From: Owenia fusiformis
Lineage: Eukaryota; Annelida; Polychaeta; Sabellida; Oweniidae
Assembly (NCBI GenBank): GCA_903813345.2
Contig: CAIIXF020000001.1
Location: 6,141,098-6,205,097 of the forward strand
Length of the DNA stretch: 64,000 nt
Reading direction: 5' to 3'
In this document: positions 21,844 through 35,100 of the stretch, in pieces
How the letters are laid out: the number at the start of each line of letters is the position of its first letter
Position numbering within the stretch: position 1 is the first letter of the stretch
Notes under the pieces: model-generated
Told to the model about the DNA's origin: nothing
Database searches by the model: none
Seen by the model: the letters and a program-made list of their open reading frames with translations, nothing else
Program-made: the position numbers and the translations under genes

Positions 21844-23925
21844 CTAGGCATGTTCAGTGATAATTTCAAGGTCATTTGGTCTGTTTTGATCGATGTCCTT
21901 TTTCGACTGCACGTCTATGTCTCCATCTACATCGAAATCCATAGAGAACGAAACACGTCTCCCCATCATTCCTTTGTTGTTTGTAATTATTGTTTTGGAA
22001 GAATCACTGTTTTCCCCATCATCATCGTTTTTTGTATCATCGTTTTCTTCCCCGTCCCACTGCGTAGACTCATTGTATGCTACAATGCTTCTCCTTGCAG
22101 CATCATTGTATGCTACAATGCTCCTCCTTACAGCATCATTGTATGCCCCACTTCCCCATGCAGCAAGCATATCGTCCGTACTATAGACCCGATTCTACAA
22201 ATCAAATCATGAGACTCATCTGAATATGTCAAATACTTGACATGATACAGAAAATGCATATTTTTGTGTACATCTCGATTCGCTGATAAATAGTATAGTT
22301 TCCATATAGCTTTTGAAATCTCGCTAAATCTCGTTTTTCGTGAGATTTTAAGATACTTGCATATTAGACCTCTAATGACTTACATTACCTACTTTTAAAT
22401 GGCATTTTTGAATTCAGTGAAATGTTTTCTCCTATAATAGGTTTGATTTACACAGTTACGTATGTAATTTGAATAATTTTCTATGACAATTTTTAAAAAA
22501 AACTTGGGCCAAGTCTCCATAGATGCAATGCTAAAATTCTTTAAAACCTTGGATTATTTGTATGCCAATCAACATTTCGATGTTTAATCACAACATGTAC
22601 ATAAACAGGGTCATCATGTGGTATATCATTCAAGTTTTATACAGATTCAACTAGCACACTTTCAAATTATGAAATTAAGCCATTTTTCCAAGATTTTAGC
22701 ATGTAAGTGAACGGAACTCTAGCCCAAATTAAAAGTTGAATAAAAGATGGCAGCACTAGATTTCATTGATTTTTCTGCTATTTAGAAACTATCCTATTGA
22801 ACAACACCGAATAGTCGTTTCCCATAAACCCTGTCATTGCATTTGCTACATCAAGGAATTTTTTATATTGGCCAGATTCATGATATCATATTTTGTAGAT
22901 AACCCAGTTTCTAAGTAAAACTATTCCTAAAAAACCATTGTTTGGTTACCTACAATTTATGTCATCGTCATTCCGGCCAATATAGCTTATTGAGTGTACC
23001 AAAGTGGTTTATGGTACACCACAGGTGAAGTGGTTTATTGTAACACTATACAATAGATGATTAGATATGTTTGATTAAAATTGATGACGCTAAACGAATT
23101 TGCCTTTAATACTGAATTCAGAGGCTTATATCAGCACTAGCATTTGGTGTCATCTAGCCAGCGGCAGCAATGGTACAAAATGTTTTTCTAAAATGTTAGT
23201 TCAAATGTCAAAATGATACCATGGCACCAGAATGAGTATGATCAAATATTAGACAAAACTTTCATTAACTAATTATAACAATAAAAGATAGTTATAAACT
23301 AATTAAAGTGGATTACCAGGAATGTGTTAGAATCTGATTGAGTAGTTCCGATGCTAGACAATGAAGCGATGTGCTTCAGTTTAGCCCCCTCACTGAGGCA
23401 CCAGAGACACCAGCCACGTGCCAAGAAATGCTTCTTCAAAATTCCGAGGAAGCAAAGAAATATAATGAACACTATGGACAGGATAAGCAACTCCAACGCT
23501 AGAATATTTTGTTCTCTCAGAAATTCCGGATCAACTGGAACAATCAATTTAATTTTGTATCAATAATATTCAAAAACAACATTGTTCTTTTGAATGGGAT
23601 AGCATGATAGAGGCCAAATAAAAAATAAAAAATATAGTTTATGAATTCATTATCTAAATTGGCAACATAACGTTGGAAGAAATCATTTAAATAAACATAC
23701 AAATATGCCCACTACCATCAAAAATTAATTCATTAATCTGAATAAATGTATAATTTGATATTTGTAAGATTTGGATTTTGAAGAGAAACGTTTGGCTGCC
23801 AAGATACCTTTATAGTCTCTGCCTGAGGCTTCGGAATTGTCAATAACGGAACCGTCTGTGTCCTCTTGGATATTATTAGGCTCCTTTCCAACAACCGCTT
23901 CGCTATCATCAACCAGATGGGACAT
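21844..23925 (-). CDS. Small single-pass membrane protein, unknown family
   Basis: Three exons in transcript order: 23808-23925 (ATG), 23317-23534 and 21844-22194 (TAG). GT-AG junctions are in phase and the product is 228 aa. An acidic N-terminal domain of about 40 residues (begins MSHLVDDSEAVVGKEP) has no signal peptide. One hydrophobic span follows (LALELLILSIVFIIFLCFLGI), then a basic/cysteine patch (KKHFLARGWCLWCL), which suggests the C terminus is cytosolic. The tail carries two consecutive units of a 12-residue repeat (AYNDAxRRSIV, third start AYNEST) and then a strongly acidic Asp/Asn stretch. I do not recognise the family. The cysteines next to the membrane could be palmitoylated, which is inference only. 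Confidence 0.75.
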
Positions 23926-25024
23926 TGTTGGACACTCCTTTAGATCTGTTTAATTTGTCTTTCAAATATCGCTTTGGTGTATATTTGTTTTAAACAATTT
24001 GGTAATGACCCAGATGAAGACTCGGTGTTTTGTAGAATTATCTTTCCAAATTGTAGGTATTGTGTCTAGGTAGTGTTTTTCAAAGATGTTAACCTTCTTG
24101 TATTGAAAATGCAATCTTATGTCTCAATATGCAACGAATTCTATTCAACATGCCTTACTACTCAGATACCAAGGGTATATATAAAATTGTATTATTGTAA
24201 TGTAAAAAACAAATGGCAGGAGAGAAGTGCAGGTTCAAGAGGAAATAAAATACATTGTACCTAGTTTGACGTTGTACGAAATTCACTGTCAAGAAAAACC
24301 CTTTTGTCGAGAGACAATAAAAACAAGCAATAAAATCGGTATTAAAATTATTTCAACACTATAGGATCGGGGCTGATCGAGTGCAAATGATTTCAATAAT
24401 TAAATCTTTAACTAAGGGCATTTCAGACCATATATACAACCGTTTATTTTTACTAATGCATTCAAGGTGTAACGTTTGATTTCAATTGTTGAGATTGAGA
24501 TAATATGTGGACTTATCAACGGTGATTCTCTCTTTATGTAAAACTATGCCTTCCAACTAATTATATTTGATTAAATTAATTTATAACAATGATCAATTAT
24601 TATCTTTCTCCATAGGGATTCTCTGGATTTTTGATATTCGACGATGGGCGGCATCATTATAAGCCACATGCAAATATACTGACTCACACGACCTAGCCAA
24701 CAGTATATAGATATAATAAATAACGATTTATTTCACATAAATTACATAAAAACACAGTCTTAAAAGTATGTTAATGGAAATATATACAAGGAATGAAGAT
24801 GAAAAGTACATACAAAATTGTGATGATGACTTATCACCAGTACATGGTAACAGTTATTAACAAAATTCACAGTGTCTAGAACTAATATTTTCTACACATC
24901 TGCACATCTGCATGTTGAATGGGTTAATGTTGCACTTTGTTATTCATTCGAATCGAAAGCAATTCACATTGTATTTTAACAGTACTTATAGAGATTTGTA
25001 CCGACATGTAGGATTCACATCCGT
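23926..25024. other. Intergenic region
   Basis: Lies between the start of the membrane-protein gene and the 3' end of the SH3BGR-like gene, both on the minus strand. It is AT-rich and I see no exon, RNA gene or clear mobile element. It presumably contains the promoter of the membrane-protein gene. Confidence 0.5.
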
Positions 25025-25030
25025 TTTATT
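25025..25030 (-). terminator. Candidate poly(A) signal of the SH3BGR-like gene
   Basis: AATAAA on the minus strand, about 120 bp beyond the stop codon at 25151, is well placed for the last exon. Confidence 0.55.
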
Positions 25031-25150
25031 GTCATATACACAGATCGCCAATTGAAATAAAGTAAATTGCATGTTTTTTTTGGGATTGATGAGTAATTAT
25101 ATAGATACAGTGATGTACATGTACTGTAGTCCGTATCTTGTGATTTGTCG

Positions 25151-26194
25151 TTAACCCCAAGGATCCTCGTCGTCGGAATCCTCCTGAAAAACAATAAACA
25201 AATAACAAAATTTATGTTTATAAAATTACCCATTGTTATATAATGATTAACTTAGATACATTATGCATGATGGAACCTAATATGATGTGAGTTTTCAATG
25301 AAAACATTAAAACATGAGCTCGAATTCCCAATTGGACATTAGGACAATGTGCGTTTGATAAGGATCTCTTAGACACTTTGGTATTGCATCCACTATGTAA
25401 ACTAACAAAGATGATAACAATTAATTATGTATCCTCACCCAAGCCTTTTTCCTTCTAAAGGTAGCCCTTTCTTCCACCTTCTTTACTGGTTCAGGCTAAA
25501 ACGAAAAAATCAAGTGTATATGTGAGCACTAGAAAAAGGATTGTTTCAATGTTGAGCTTTAATAGACTAGATGCGAGTAGAAATAATCTTGATTTACGTC
25601 ATCAAAAATTCAAACTTCAGTCAAACTGATGTCATATTTGGAATCTACATGTAGAATTACATCTAGAAGTGTGGTTTTGAAGAGTTTATCAACTTTGAAA
25701 ATTTAATTGTCTTGGAAAATGGGACTTCTAGGTCGGGGGATTCCCCATAGAGCCCATGTTGTAAAATCACAAAAAGTGAAATATCTTTTCTAGTGTTGGG
25801 CAGATAATATTTTCTTTTACTGGGCATATTTTAATTTGTATAACTATCAGATACAAAAGAGTAATATGAAAAGTGAACCACTAAAACTGATGAATATTCA
25901 AGTTTAAGGGGATTTTGTAATACCATGCCATGTTATTTCCCCCGACTCAGCCTCCTGGTGGCGAAACTGGTAACTACCTACTCGCATCTGAGTAATTAAA
26001 CATGTTTAACACGTTGCAACAAGTAGTTTACTGACCGTTTTCTCTTTAGGTGGTGGCGTCGGTTCTTTCGGTGGAGGTGTTGGCTCTTTAGGTGGTGGCG
26101 TCGGTTCTTTCGATGGAGGTGTTGGCTCTTTAGGTGGTGGAGTTGGCTCCTTTACTGTCTCTGGTTCTTTCGTTTCCTCGTCGTCACTATCCTC
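25151..26194 (-). CDS. SH3BGR: SH3BGR-like C-terminal exons: KEPTPPP repeat exon and EDSDDEDPWG end
   Basis: Exon 26036-26194 (53 aa) starts EDSDDEE and continues into about five tandem KEPTPPP units (one KEPTPPS), an extended polyproline/PEVK-like segment. Exon 25439-25495 (19 aa) is a basic-W exon (RATFRRKKAW). Exon 25151-25183 encodes EDSDDEDPWG and the stop. The final exon is nearly the same as the internal exon 54903-54929 (EDSDDEDPW), so the C-terminal motif also occurs internally. Confidence 0.9.
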
Positions 26195-29100
26195 CTATGT
26201 ATATACGATGTTATCAAAATATGATGCCAAGACAACAGTACATAGTTGATGTGGTAAAATATAACAGCCCATACGAAATGATCAATTCTGACAATATGAA
26301 AACATTTTTCATATTTTGATGAACATGGATAGTATATATACAGGGTGGTCCAAAACAAAAACGCTCCAAAAATGAAATAATTTCTTTTATGCATATATAA
26401 TCAGCTTCATTTTTCATGTACAGAAACTACAATCTATGGTTGACAATGTGAGATCAAATTCATAACACAACATTCAATATCCTTCTTGTTGTGGTCAATT
26501 AAAAAATATGCCGACTTTTGAAAGAAAAGAAAATGTAAAATTTTCGTGTCAACCAAGTGGTCAACATCGTTTGTTTAAACCCATCACATTCTTTTGGCTT
26601 CTTGTTAAGCTGCATTTTGTCAGTATAGAGGTTGAGATCTTTAATGAGGAAGTGTCCCAGCAACCTTTAAGCCATCTTTAGGCATGGCTGCACCTTCTGA
26701 GTGATATTTTGGACACATTCTAAGATCATCAATGATATCACGATCACAAATAATCAATTTTGTGTAACAGACTTGATATCATATTATCATCCATATATTT
26801 TAGTTTATGCACATAACAAATTGGGTTGATAGGATGGGTATTTAAGAATATTACACTTTGAAAGGGTTTTGTCTTTTAGGGTCACCGTGTAGATGGTTAT
26901 AGCTATAATATCAAGAGCGAAATTGGCTCGGAAGGAATATTCCTTTAACGCAATATCAAATAGAAACTGAATAAACCATATGCAAAACATTACATGGATA
27001 TCCTATTTATATTGTCCAATGATCATCGCAATGGTCTCTTTGTGACATTATATATATTTTAATCAGACATATTTTCATGAATTAGTTATCACTGAAATAG
27101 AAGTAGAAGCAAAATAAGACAATGCATAAGCATGAAAAGATGTCACCTCCTTGTAAGTTGTTGCAAATGGTTAAAATGTTAAGTCCACTTATTTGTTGCC
27201 ATGGTAACATTTCACGTCAATGAGATTGCATTTGTCAGTTACAGAATACAGATATATGAGAAGTGCTTTAAGAAAAATAATCTGTTTTCATGGTAATATA
27301 TATTCATTGCCATGGTATCTGAACCGGTCAAAAACGTCAAAAATATGTTAAAAGTCGTAACATATCTAAATGTGTTGACAATAAAAGATTCCATGTGAAC
27401 ACTACTTCTTAAAAATAAATTATTGCAAATGGTTACATAATGTTACAGGTCTACTGATATGTTGACATGGTAACGTGCATTGGCAGAGATGTATCATGTA
27501 TTGGAATACATGAATCGTTTATAAATGTTCACAGTAAAACCTTGAGGTCAGTCTAAACAGTACTTGTTACTCTACTTCTTAAATCATTGCAAATGGTTAC
27601 TAAATGTTACACGTTCACTTCTTTGTAACAATTGTAATATATATTGGACAGAAATGTGTTGGAACTTATAACATGTTTATATGCGTTCACAGTAGACAAT
27701 TTGAAGTCAATCTAAATTGTGCTTGTTTAGTTATTGGAAGAATTTGTTACAGACGAACGCTAACCATCGTCCACAAAAAGTTGCAAACTATAACAATATG
27801 ACACCACTTCTGATGATGACATAAAAATGAGAAGAAGCCTTCCCGAAATCTACACGTTAGTATTTCTTATATTTCTTGTGATAAGTAACATAAAGTTTTA
27901 GCAGCGAAATGCAAATTATATATATAACCTGTAACTTATAATTGATTATACGAGGGCCATCCAACATGTTCTGTTTGTTAGTACCTTATGCTTTGGTCAC
28001 ATTTGCTCCGATTTTCACTACGGAGCCCGGCCGATTGAGTATTTTGTCCAAAACTGAATAGAATTTTGAGCAAAATACTCAATCGGCCGGGCGCCGGCCG
28101 ATGGATCGGAGCAAGTGTGACCAAGGCATTTAAGGGTAACCCATATCACTGTGTAATGACCTCTGCCTGTTTATGTGCCACATGTATAATATAGATCGTC
28201 ACGGATTTATCAAAGGGAGATTTTTCTATTGACAAATCAATTTCACATTTTATTGGAGGTGAAGTTTCAGAATCTTCTTTTTGTGTTAAATGGGAAAAAT
28301 TGATCTGTAGATTTATTAGCACAACACATTAGCACAACACATGGCATTATGAAATGTACTGTAAATGCAACAAGGTCGTTTGGATTTATATTGCACGAGG
28401 ATTTATATTGGCTGATGCTTATGCACCCTTTGGATAATCCACTCTCTCAAAGTTTATTGTAAACTTTCTGACGACTTGTTTTATCTTCAAGACGACTTCC
28501 ATAAACTGGAATTTACAGAACTCCCCTAATTTCTTCAAAATAGACTGATCCATTACACTAACCTTGAGCTGCCATATTCTTTTTATACGGGAAGCTTATC
28601 GTAACCCTAAGTCTACACATTTTCCTACATATCATGAAATACGGTAGAGGTCAAAACACTAACCATTACATCATTGTAAATTAAGTTACCGTTTCGTTTA
28701 ATTGACAATTCGTCCAACGTTTTGAAACTTTCAGTAATTATTCTCTTTTTGAATAGTGTGGCGATCTGTATTAACATTTTTTTTAAATTCCAGACACCAA
28801 AGGCTAAAACATATTTTGAACGGCCATCGTATTGAAAAGTTAAAGCTCTATTATTAGATATTTGGATAATATTAGTAGATACACATTCTTTGGGACGTTT
28901 GTGATTAGATATATCTAAAGCAATTAAATTACAACTAATTAAATAATTTGTATTTTGATGTTACTTTGTTATATTTATCTTACCCATGGTTTCTTCTTTC
29001 TAAACGTGACCTAAAACGTTATAGTTTGAACAAATCATCATTAGATATTATATTAAGTAAATCAGAGAGTCGAATCAATTATTTTCAATAATACATTTCC

Positions 29101-32100
29101 TATTTCCTTTCTAAGAAGTGCTGATATTATTAGGTACCTTTTCTTCTTCCTTCTTTTCTTCTTTGGGCTCTTCTTTTACATCTTCCTCCTCATCAGAATC
29201 GTCCTATATGAGAAAAGGATTAATATAATGATTTCAGCTATAGAGCTGGTTAATATGATATCTGACCGAGATTACATGTAAATCACTTTTATTCCAAAGA
29301 GTGACACACGAGGATAACTCCAACTAGCGCATACCATTTTTCTCTATACCATTCCCCTTTTCACATTTTTAGACCTATCATAAATAAATATTTGTTTGAA
29401 GTTTTAAGGTACAACAAACATACTACATTTCCATAAATATATGGGGAACCTACTCGACAGTTTACTGTTATGGTAAGTACAAGGGTTGTTCAAAAGGTTT
29501 TACACAAATATATATTATATCTCACCCAGGGATTCTTCTTTTTAAATGCAACCTTTTCTGGTTCCTTATCCTACAAAAAATGACAAAGGTCAGAACTAGA
29601 AATTCTATTGGCGTTTCAATCCTGTGATATCAGACAACATGAATGCAATTTCATTTTATGGAATTAATAATACCACATGTCTTCACATACTTCTTTGGCA
29701 TCGTCCTTAGTTTCTTCATCCCGTGGTTCCTTGTCTTTAGTTTCATCTTCCTCATCGGAATCATCCTGCATTGTATTGACAAGCTATGATTATAATACAT
29801 GGTGCTGATTAGGGTATTCACAAAAAGCTAGATATATTTCATCTTCTGGCCAATCGATATGCAAAATAGTTAACCTATCATTAAAGAAGCACGGGTGATT
29901 AAATTCACTCGATTTCTGTATACTGATTTCTGTGTTGTCCGTTACCTAAATGCATTGGTTCAAAGACTGTGAACAAAATCAATGGTCAGTGCATTAAATC
30001 TCAAAGCATTAGGTCTATATCCTTGAACATAGTTGGTTAGTTAGTTACAAACAGGAAAATCATATTGAAGTTAAACAAATTTGAGATTTTTCTGTGCAAT
30101 CTATTATCTTCTCGTTTAGAAAAAATACCAAAACGGGTTACCCATGGTTGCTTCCTCTTTTTGAATATAGTCTTTTCGGGTTCCTAAATCAAAATAAAGA
30201 ACACATGCAGGTGAGTACAATCCCAAACACTCTCATGCTTATGGCTATATGCTGAATTCCAGAGAAGAATTATGTGGAAATAATACCCAAGTCATATTGC
30301 ACATAGAGTGCATTTTATTGTAAATACTCTTTTTGCTGCATATTTGGCAACTATGCAACAGTATGGGTATTTACACTACCCTTCATAGGTTTGGCAACCT
30401 TACCTCCCCATTGAACTACGTGTTAAAGCCTCGTTACGTTTGAATTTTTATTTACTTGCGATGAAATAACTTATAATGTTGATGGAAACCTAACTTGACT
30501 TTATTTCCAATACCTCCAAATTTTCCCATTTTTCCTCGATTACAATAAGTCGAAAATTGATGATGGGAAATTATGGGTTCGGGCAAATGGGAAATCAGGA
30601 TATCTATTCAGTAAAAGATTCAGCAAAAAATATTTTTATATAGAACTATCTAACTTTTTTTAACTTTGTTGATCCTGAAGAAAGGTATCATTTTTTTTGT
30701 TAAATAAATTTAGCAAATTCAATTGCCTACGTATAACTTGTTTTTTTTGCAAGGACTCAGAGTGATGGATATTCTGTCATATGACTTGCGGTAAACCTAC
30801 CATTTCCCATTGGTTAACATGGGAATGTCGTTTTTCAAAAATTTATCAAAATCATAATGTTCGACCTATTGTAATTGAGAAAATTTGGAGGTATTGACAA
30901 TAAAGTCAAATTACGTTTCCATCAATAGTATAAGTACTCTCATTGCAGGTTAAGTAAATAAAAATTCAAAGGTAAAGAGGCTTTAACATGTAGTTCAATG
31001 GGGGAGCTAAGGTTGCCAAACTTATGGAGGGGAGTGCATATTTTTACTCTGTATTGCTGGTGGTATCGGGAGAAACAGCACACATATTTTTTTAATAAAC
31101 CATGGCACACACACATCACATTTTAGAAATTGTACTCAGAAACAGAATTCCATGACTCATATATATATATATATGCGTTGTCTAAAACATAATATGCGTT
31201 ATATAAAATCCATACATCGACATAGTGTGCAACGTAATCTTAGAAATAATTTCCCATATACTGAATCTCTTTTGCCCCCACCCATAGATGTGAGCTTTCA
31301 AGATTGATAATATTGGTAGAGATGCAGTTCATATGATCTAACACTCGATAAAGGATTGGTATCGATATGGTGAGGAACACACGTTTCTATTAAACCAGTC
31401 ATTAAAAAAATGTTTACACATCGTCAATTTAGTGGTCATGTTTTGAATGGTAACAATATAATTTGAAATATTTTTTCTCAATATTGTTTTAGAAAACACA
31501 TCGGTCACTTCTTTTGTTCCTGGTATCATATGCTGCAACTGCACTAAAAACAAAAAATGTTAACAAAAACAGTTATATAAAATATATACAAATAATTTTC
31601 GCATTAAATTGTCGTCAATCAGTCAACATTAAACAAAGGACCGTGTTTTGTAACAGAATGTTTTCAATAATTGGTTTAAGAGAAAAATATTGCTGAATAC
31701 AATTCACCATACCGATACCAATCCTTTGTCATTAACCTACACATGACTACAAATACTTCAATAGACGACCGTGTGATTTGTTCATTTACACATTAAATTG
31801 AGGAGAAACACAAAGCAGGTGATAAAACAAAGACAAGTCATACATTTTGCATATATTTTAGATTATGCAAAATGATGGCTCAGAACTACAAAACAATACA
31901 CCAACGTTAGATTCCTATATACTCGCTACTTTGATTTTTACGAAGATAAAAATCACATCATTCATGCCAAAAAAAAGAATAAAAAAGAGATGCTAAAACG
32001 TTTTTAAAGACTATCGACTATATACCAGGTATATGTTAAGATGAAACGAATGGTGGACATGTAACAATTGCAATTGACAAGAGAAACTAGTGAATATTAG

Positions 32101-35100
32101 CAGGAATATGATAAAGGACATTTATTTTAAAATGGAGTGAGGACAGAAACTACGCCAGTATAATGGGTAAATTCGTATAAGTGTTGTAATATAACAGGGG
32201 CGGATCTGGGAACCAACAAGGGGGGGAGGCCCAAATTTCAGGTCAGAGAAAAAATCGTCCGCGAAATTTTGGGCCCTTAAAACCCAAAAGTGGGCCCAAA
32301 TTTTGAAATTTTGAGGCCCATTTTCTTCAAAATTTGGCCTGAAATTAAAAAATAAGGCCTGAAAGGCCCAGTAATGACCAAAGAGGCCCACTTTTTGGGG
32401 CCTGAAGGCCTTTTTTGGCCCCAAATTTTTTTAGGGCCCAATTGTTTTTTTCTGGGCCCACCCAAGGGGGGGGGGGGGGGCCGGGCCCCCAGGCCCCCCC
32501 TAATCCGCCAGTGTATAAACTGACTAGAGAAGTTCGTAGTTTCCATGAAGTAACCTACTAAAGGAGATACTGCTTCGTATTGGTTGTCTACATACCTTTT
32601 TAGATTCCCCCTGCTGCTCTCCCTTTACCTCTTCTTTTGGTAGGTCATCTTTGGTCTCTTCATCATCCGAATCGTCCTGCAATAAATGAACACACCGTTA
32701 AATATCTGAATATACGATGAACACTGGATTATGATTCTGCAAACGGTTCAGCTCGTTAGACGCTATATAAATAAGTAATTTCTTATCAATTTTAATAAAT
32801 CAGCGTCTCGATGAATATACTTGTTTTTCTTCTTTTATATAAATAAGTATATATACTGTTTACATAGAATATAGCTCACTTTAGTTTGTAACTCAAATGT
32901 TGACATCCAAATACAATGACCAATATATTTTTAAAGTACGGATCTACAATAAAACAATTACCCAGGGTTCTTTCTTCTTTTTGAACATGGTTTTTTCTGG
33001 TTCCTACAGTAAAATTTACGTCAATAAGGCAGAGGTAAAGCAGCTAAACAAACTGACATTATATGCCTATACCACCAAATGTGATTTCTAGTAAATTGTA
33101 CATTTTATAGTAATCAATTTGGTGAAATAGATATAATATACATGGTAGGAAGGTTGGCATAATGTAAATGTATAAACATTTTAAGAATATAATTTACATG
33201 TATACCCAAAGCAAGTTACAAATCATGATCAATTGATTGAATTCACACACGATTTTAATGTAAGGCAATTAATTATACTTCTAAGCTATTTTATTGAAAA
33301 TGCAAATGGTTAAACGTTATGATACCGATTGATTTCAAAAATCTTTGTTCATAGCAATCTATTTGCCTTTTTTGGTTCCTCTTTCGGCTCATCCTTAATT
33401 TTTTCACTCGGTTCCTCATTTGACTCCTCTGCTTTTGATTCATCCTCTTTCTCCACATCTTCTTTTGCATCTTCTTCATCAGAATCTTCCTGTTTTTGCA
33501 CCAATGTAATACATTTTACAAAGTGATTATGATTACTCTCGAGTGCAGTATATATAACCAAAGCATGGAATAATGTTTATAAAATATCAAACATATTAGA
33601 CTAGAATTTGCATGTAGAAAAATCAGAAATCATCTAGCGAGCATCCAAAACGGTGATTACTGATTACTGAGTTAATGTATATCTGAATGGGTGTTGAGAT
33701 ATACCAAGTAAATAGATGTCAAAATACGATTTTTGGTCAAATAAAATATTGGAAGTATTAAAGATTTGAAAATTAATTCCATGTGTTTTCCATTTTATCT
33801 TTTGCTTATTAATTTAAATGGGTTTATAAGAGTTCATCAACTCTTTTGGTGAGCTCTGTGATATGTGGGGGTCAAACGTTGTTTATCTGGAATAAGGCCA
33901 AGATGTTTGTAATGATCGACTCTATGGAAAACATTATTTCCAATTTTAAAGTTATGAATTTAGAATTCACATTTTCCTGGGTTTGAGAATATTATGTTTT
34001 TACTTTTAGAAGCCTTGGAATTCATTGTCCATGTCTCAGACCATTGTAAAATTTTGTTATTTTTTGTTTAAATCAGAATATAGTTGGTATAGAGATACAT
34101 CATCCGCATACATATTGCATTTGCTTGACAACGTTTCAAGGGATCAGTTATATATATCGGGAAAAGTAGAGGTCCAAGAGCAGAGCCTTGTGGAACACCA
34201 GCATTTATATAAACGTCCTCACTTAAGACAGACTCTTGACCAGCATTGATAAATTTTGTTCGTCTCATAGAAAGATATGACTCTAAAAGCGATAGAATGC
34301 TTGGGTCAATTCCATAAGTAGTAGTAATGAATGAGGTTAGGTGTCAAACGCAGCAAAAATATCTAAATACATTTCCCTTTGGGGAAAGTATCATTTAATT
34401 TATTATGAAGTAAATAATGTTTAATAATTGAGACTGGGTACTATGCCCTGGGTAAAAAAATTAAGAGTTCACCAAATAAGTCTGTGATCGACTTAAAAAA
34501 ACAGGTCGGGATAAAAATGGTGATGATGATGCAGATATTCAGGGCCAGTATTGTTGGTAAACCAAAATATTCCCCAAAGTGATTTAGCAATACCAGAAAT
34601 AGTGATCTGTATACATCCATATATAAACGAAAGTACTCATAAACGATCAGACGAAAGTGATATATGTAAATCATTGTCAATATGATTTCTTCACCTAATC
34701 CCCACTTACTATTTTTAATATTAACATGGTGGTCCACAATGCATGTTATCATAAAACAACTAGTTAAAAGATGACGAATATTTAAATCAATTATTAAATA
34801 AGTGTCTTTCGACAACATTGACCTTGGTATATCTCGTAAATCGTTTATCATTATAACAGGAGTATTTCGACCACTGCTTCCTCTGCTCGTTAGATGATAC
34901 AATGTTTTTGCCTTTATGGTTTTCCTTTTAGTAGAATAATCTTTATACAATATTGAGGTACAATAAAAATTTTACCCAAGTTTCTTTCTTCTTTTTAAAC
35001 ATAACTCTTTCTGGTTCCTAAAGCAAAATGAATAACATTAAGGCAGGAGTAAGCGAGTAAGCGATCAAACGACATATGCCTATATTACCAAATGTTATGC

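Noticed and set aside
21850-22212. Two plus-strand frames of 97 and 120 codons
   Set aside because: They are the antisense shadow of the last exon of the minus-strand membrane-protein gene, which has consistent introns.
34441-34950. 169-codon minus-strand open frame ending next to a basic exon
   Set aside because: It is long for this composition but hydrophobic, AT-driven and without any motif. It lies wholly within an intron, beside a LINE remnant. Chance or decayed repeat is more likely than a gene.
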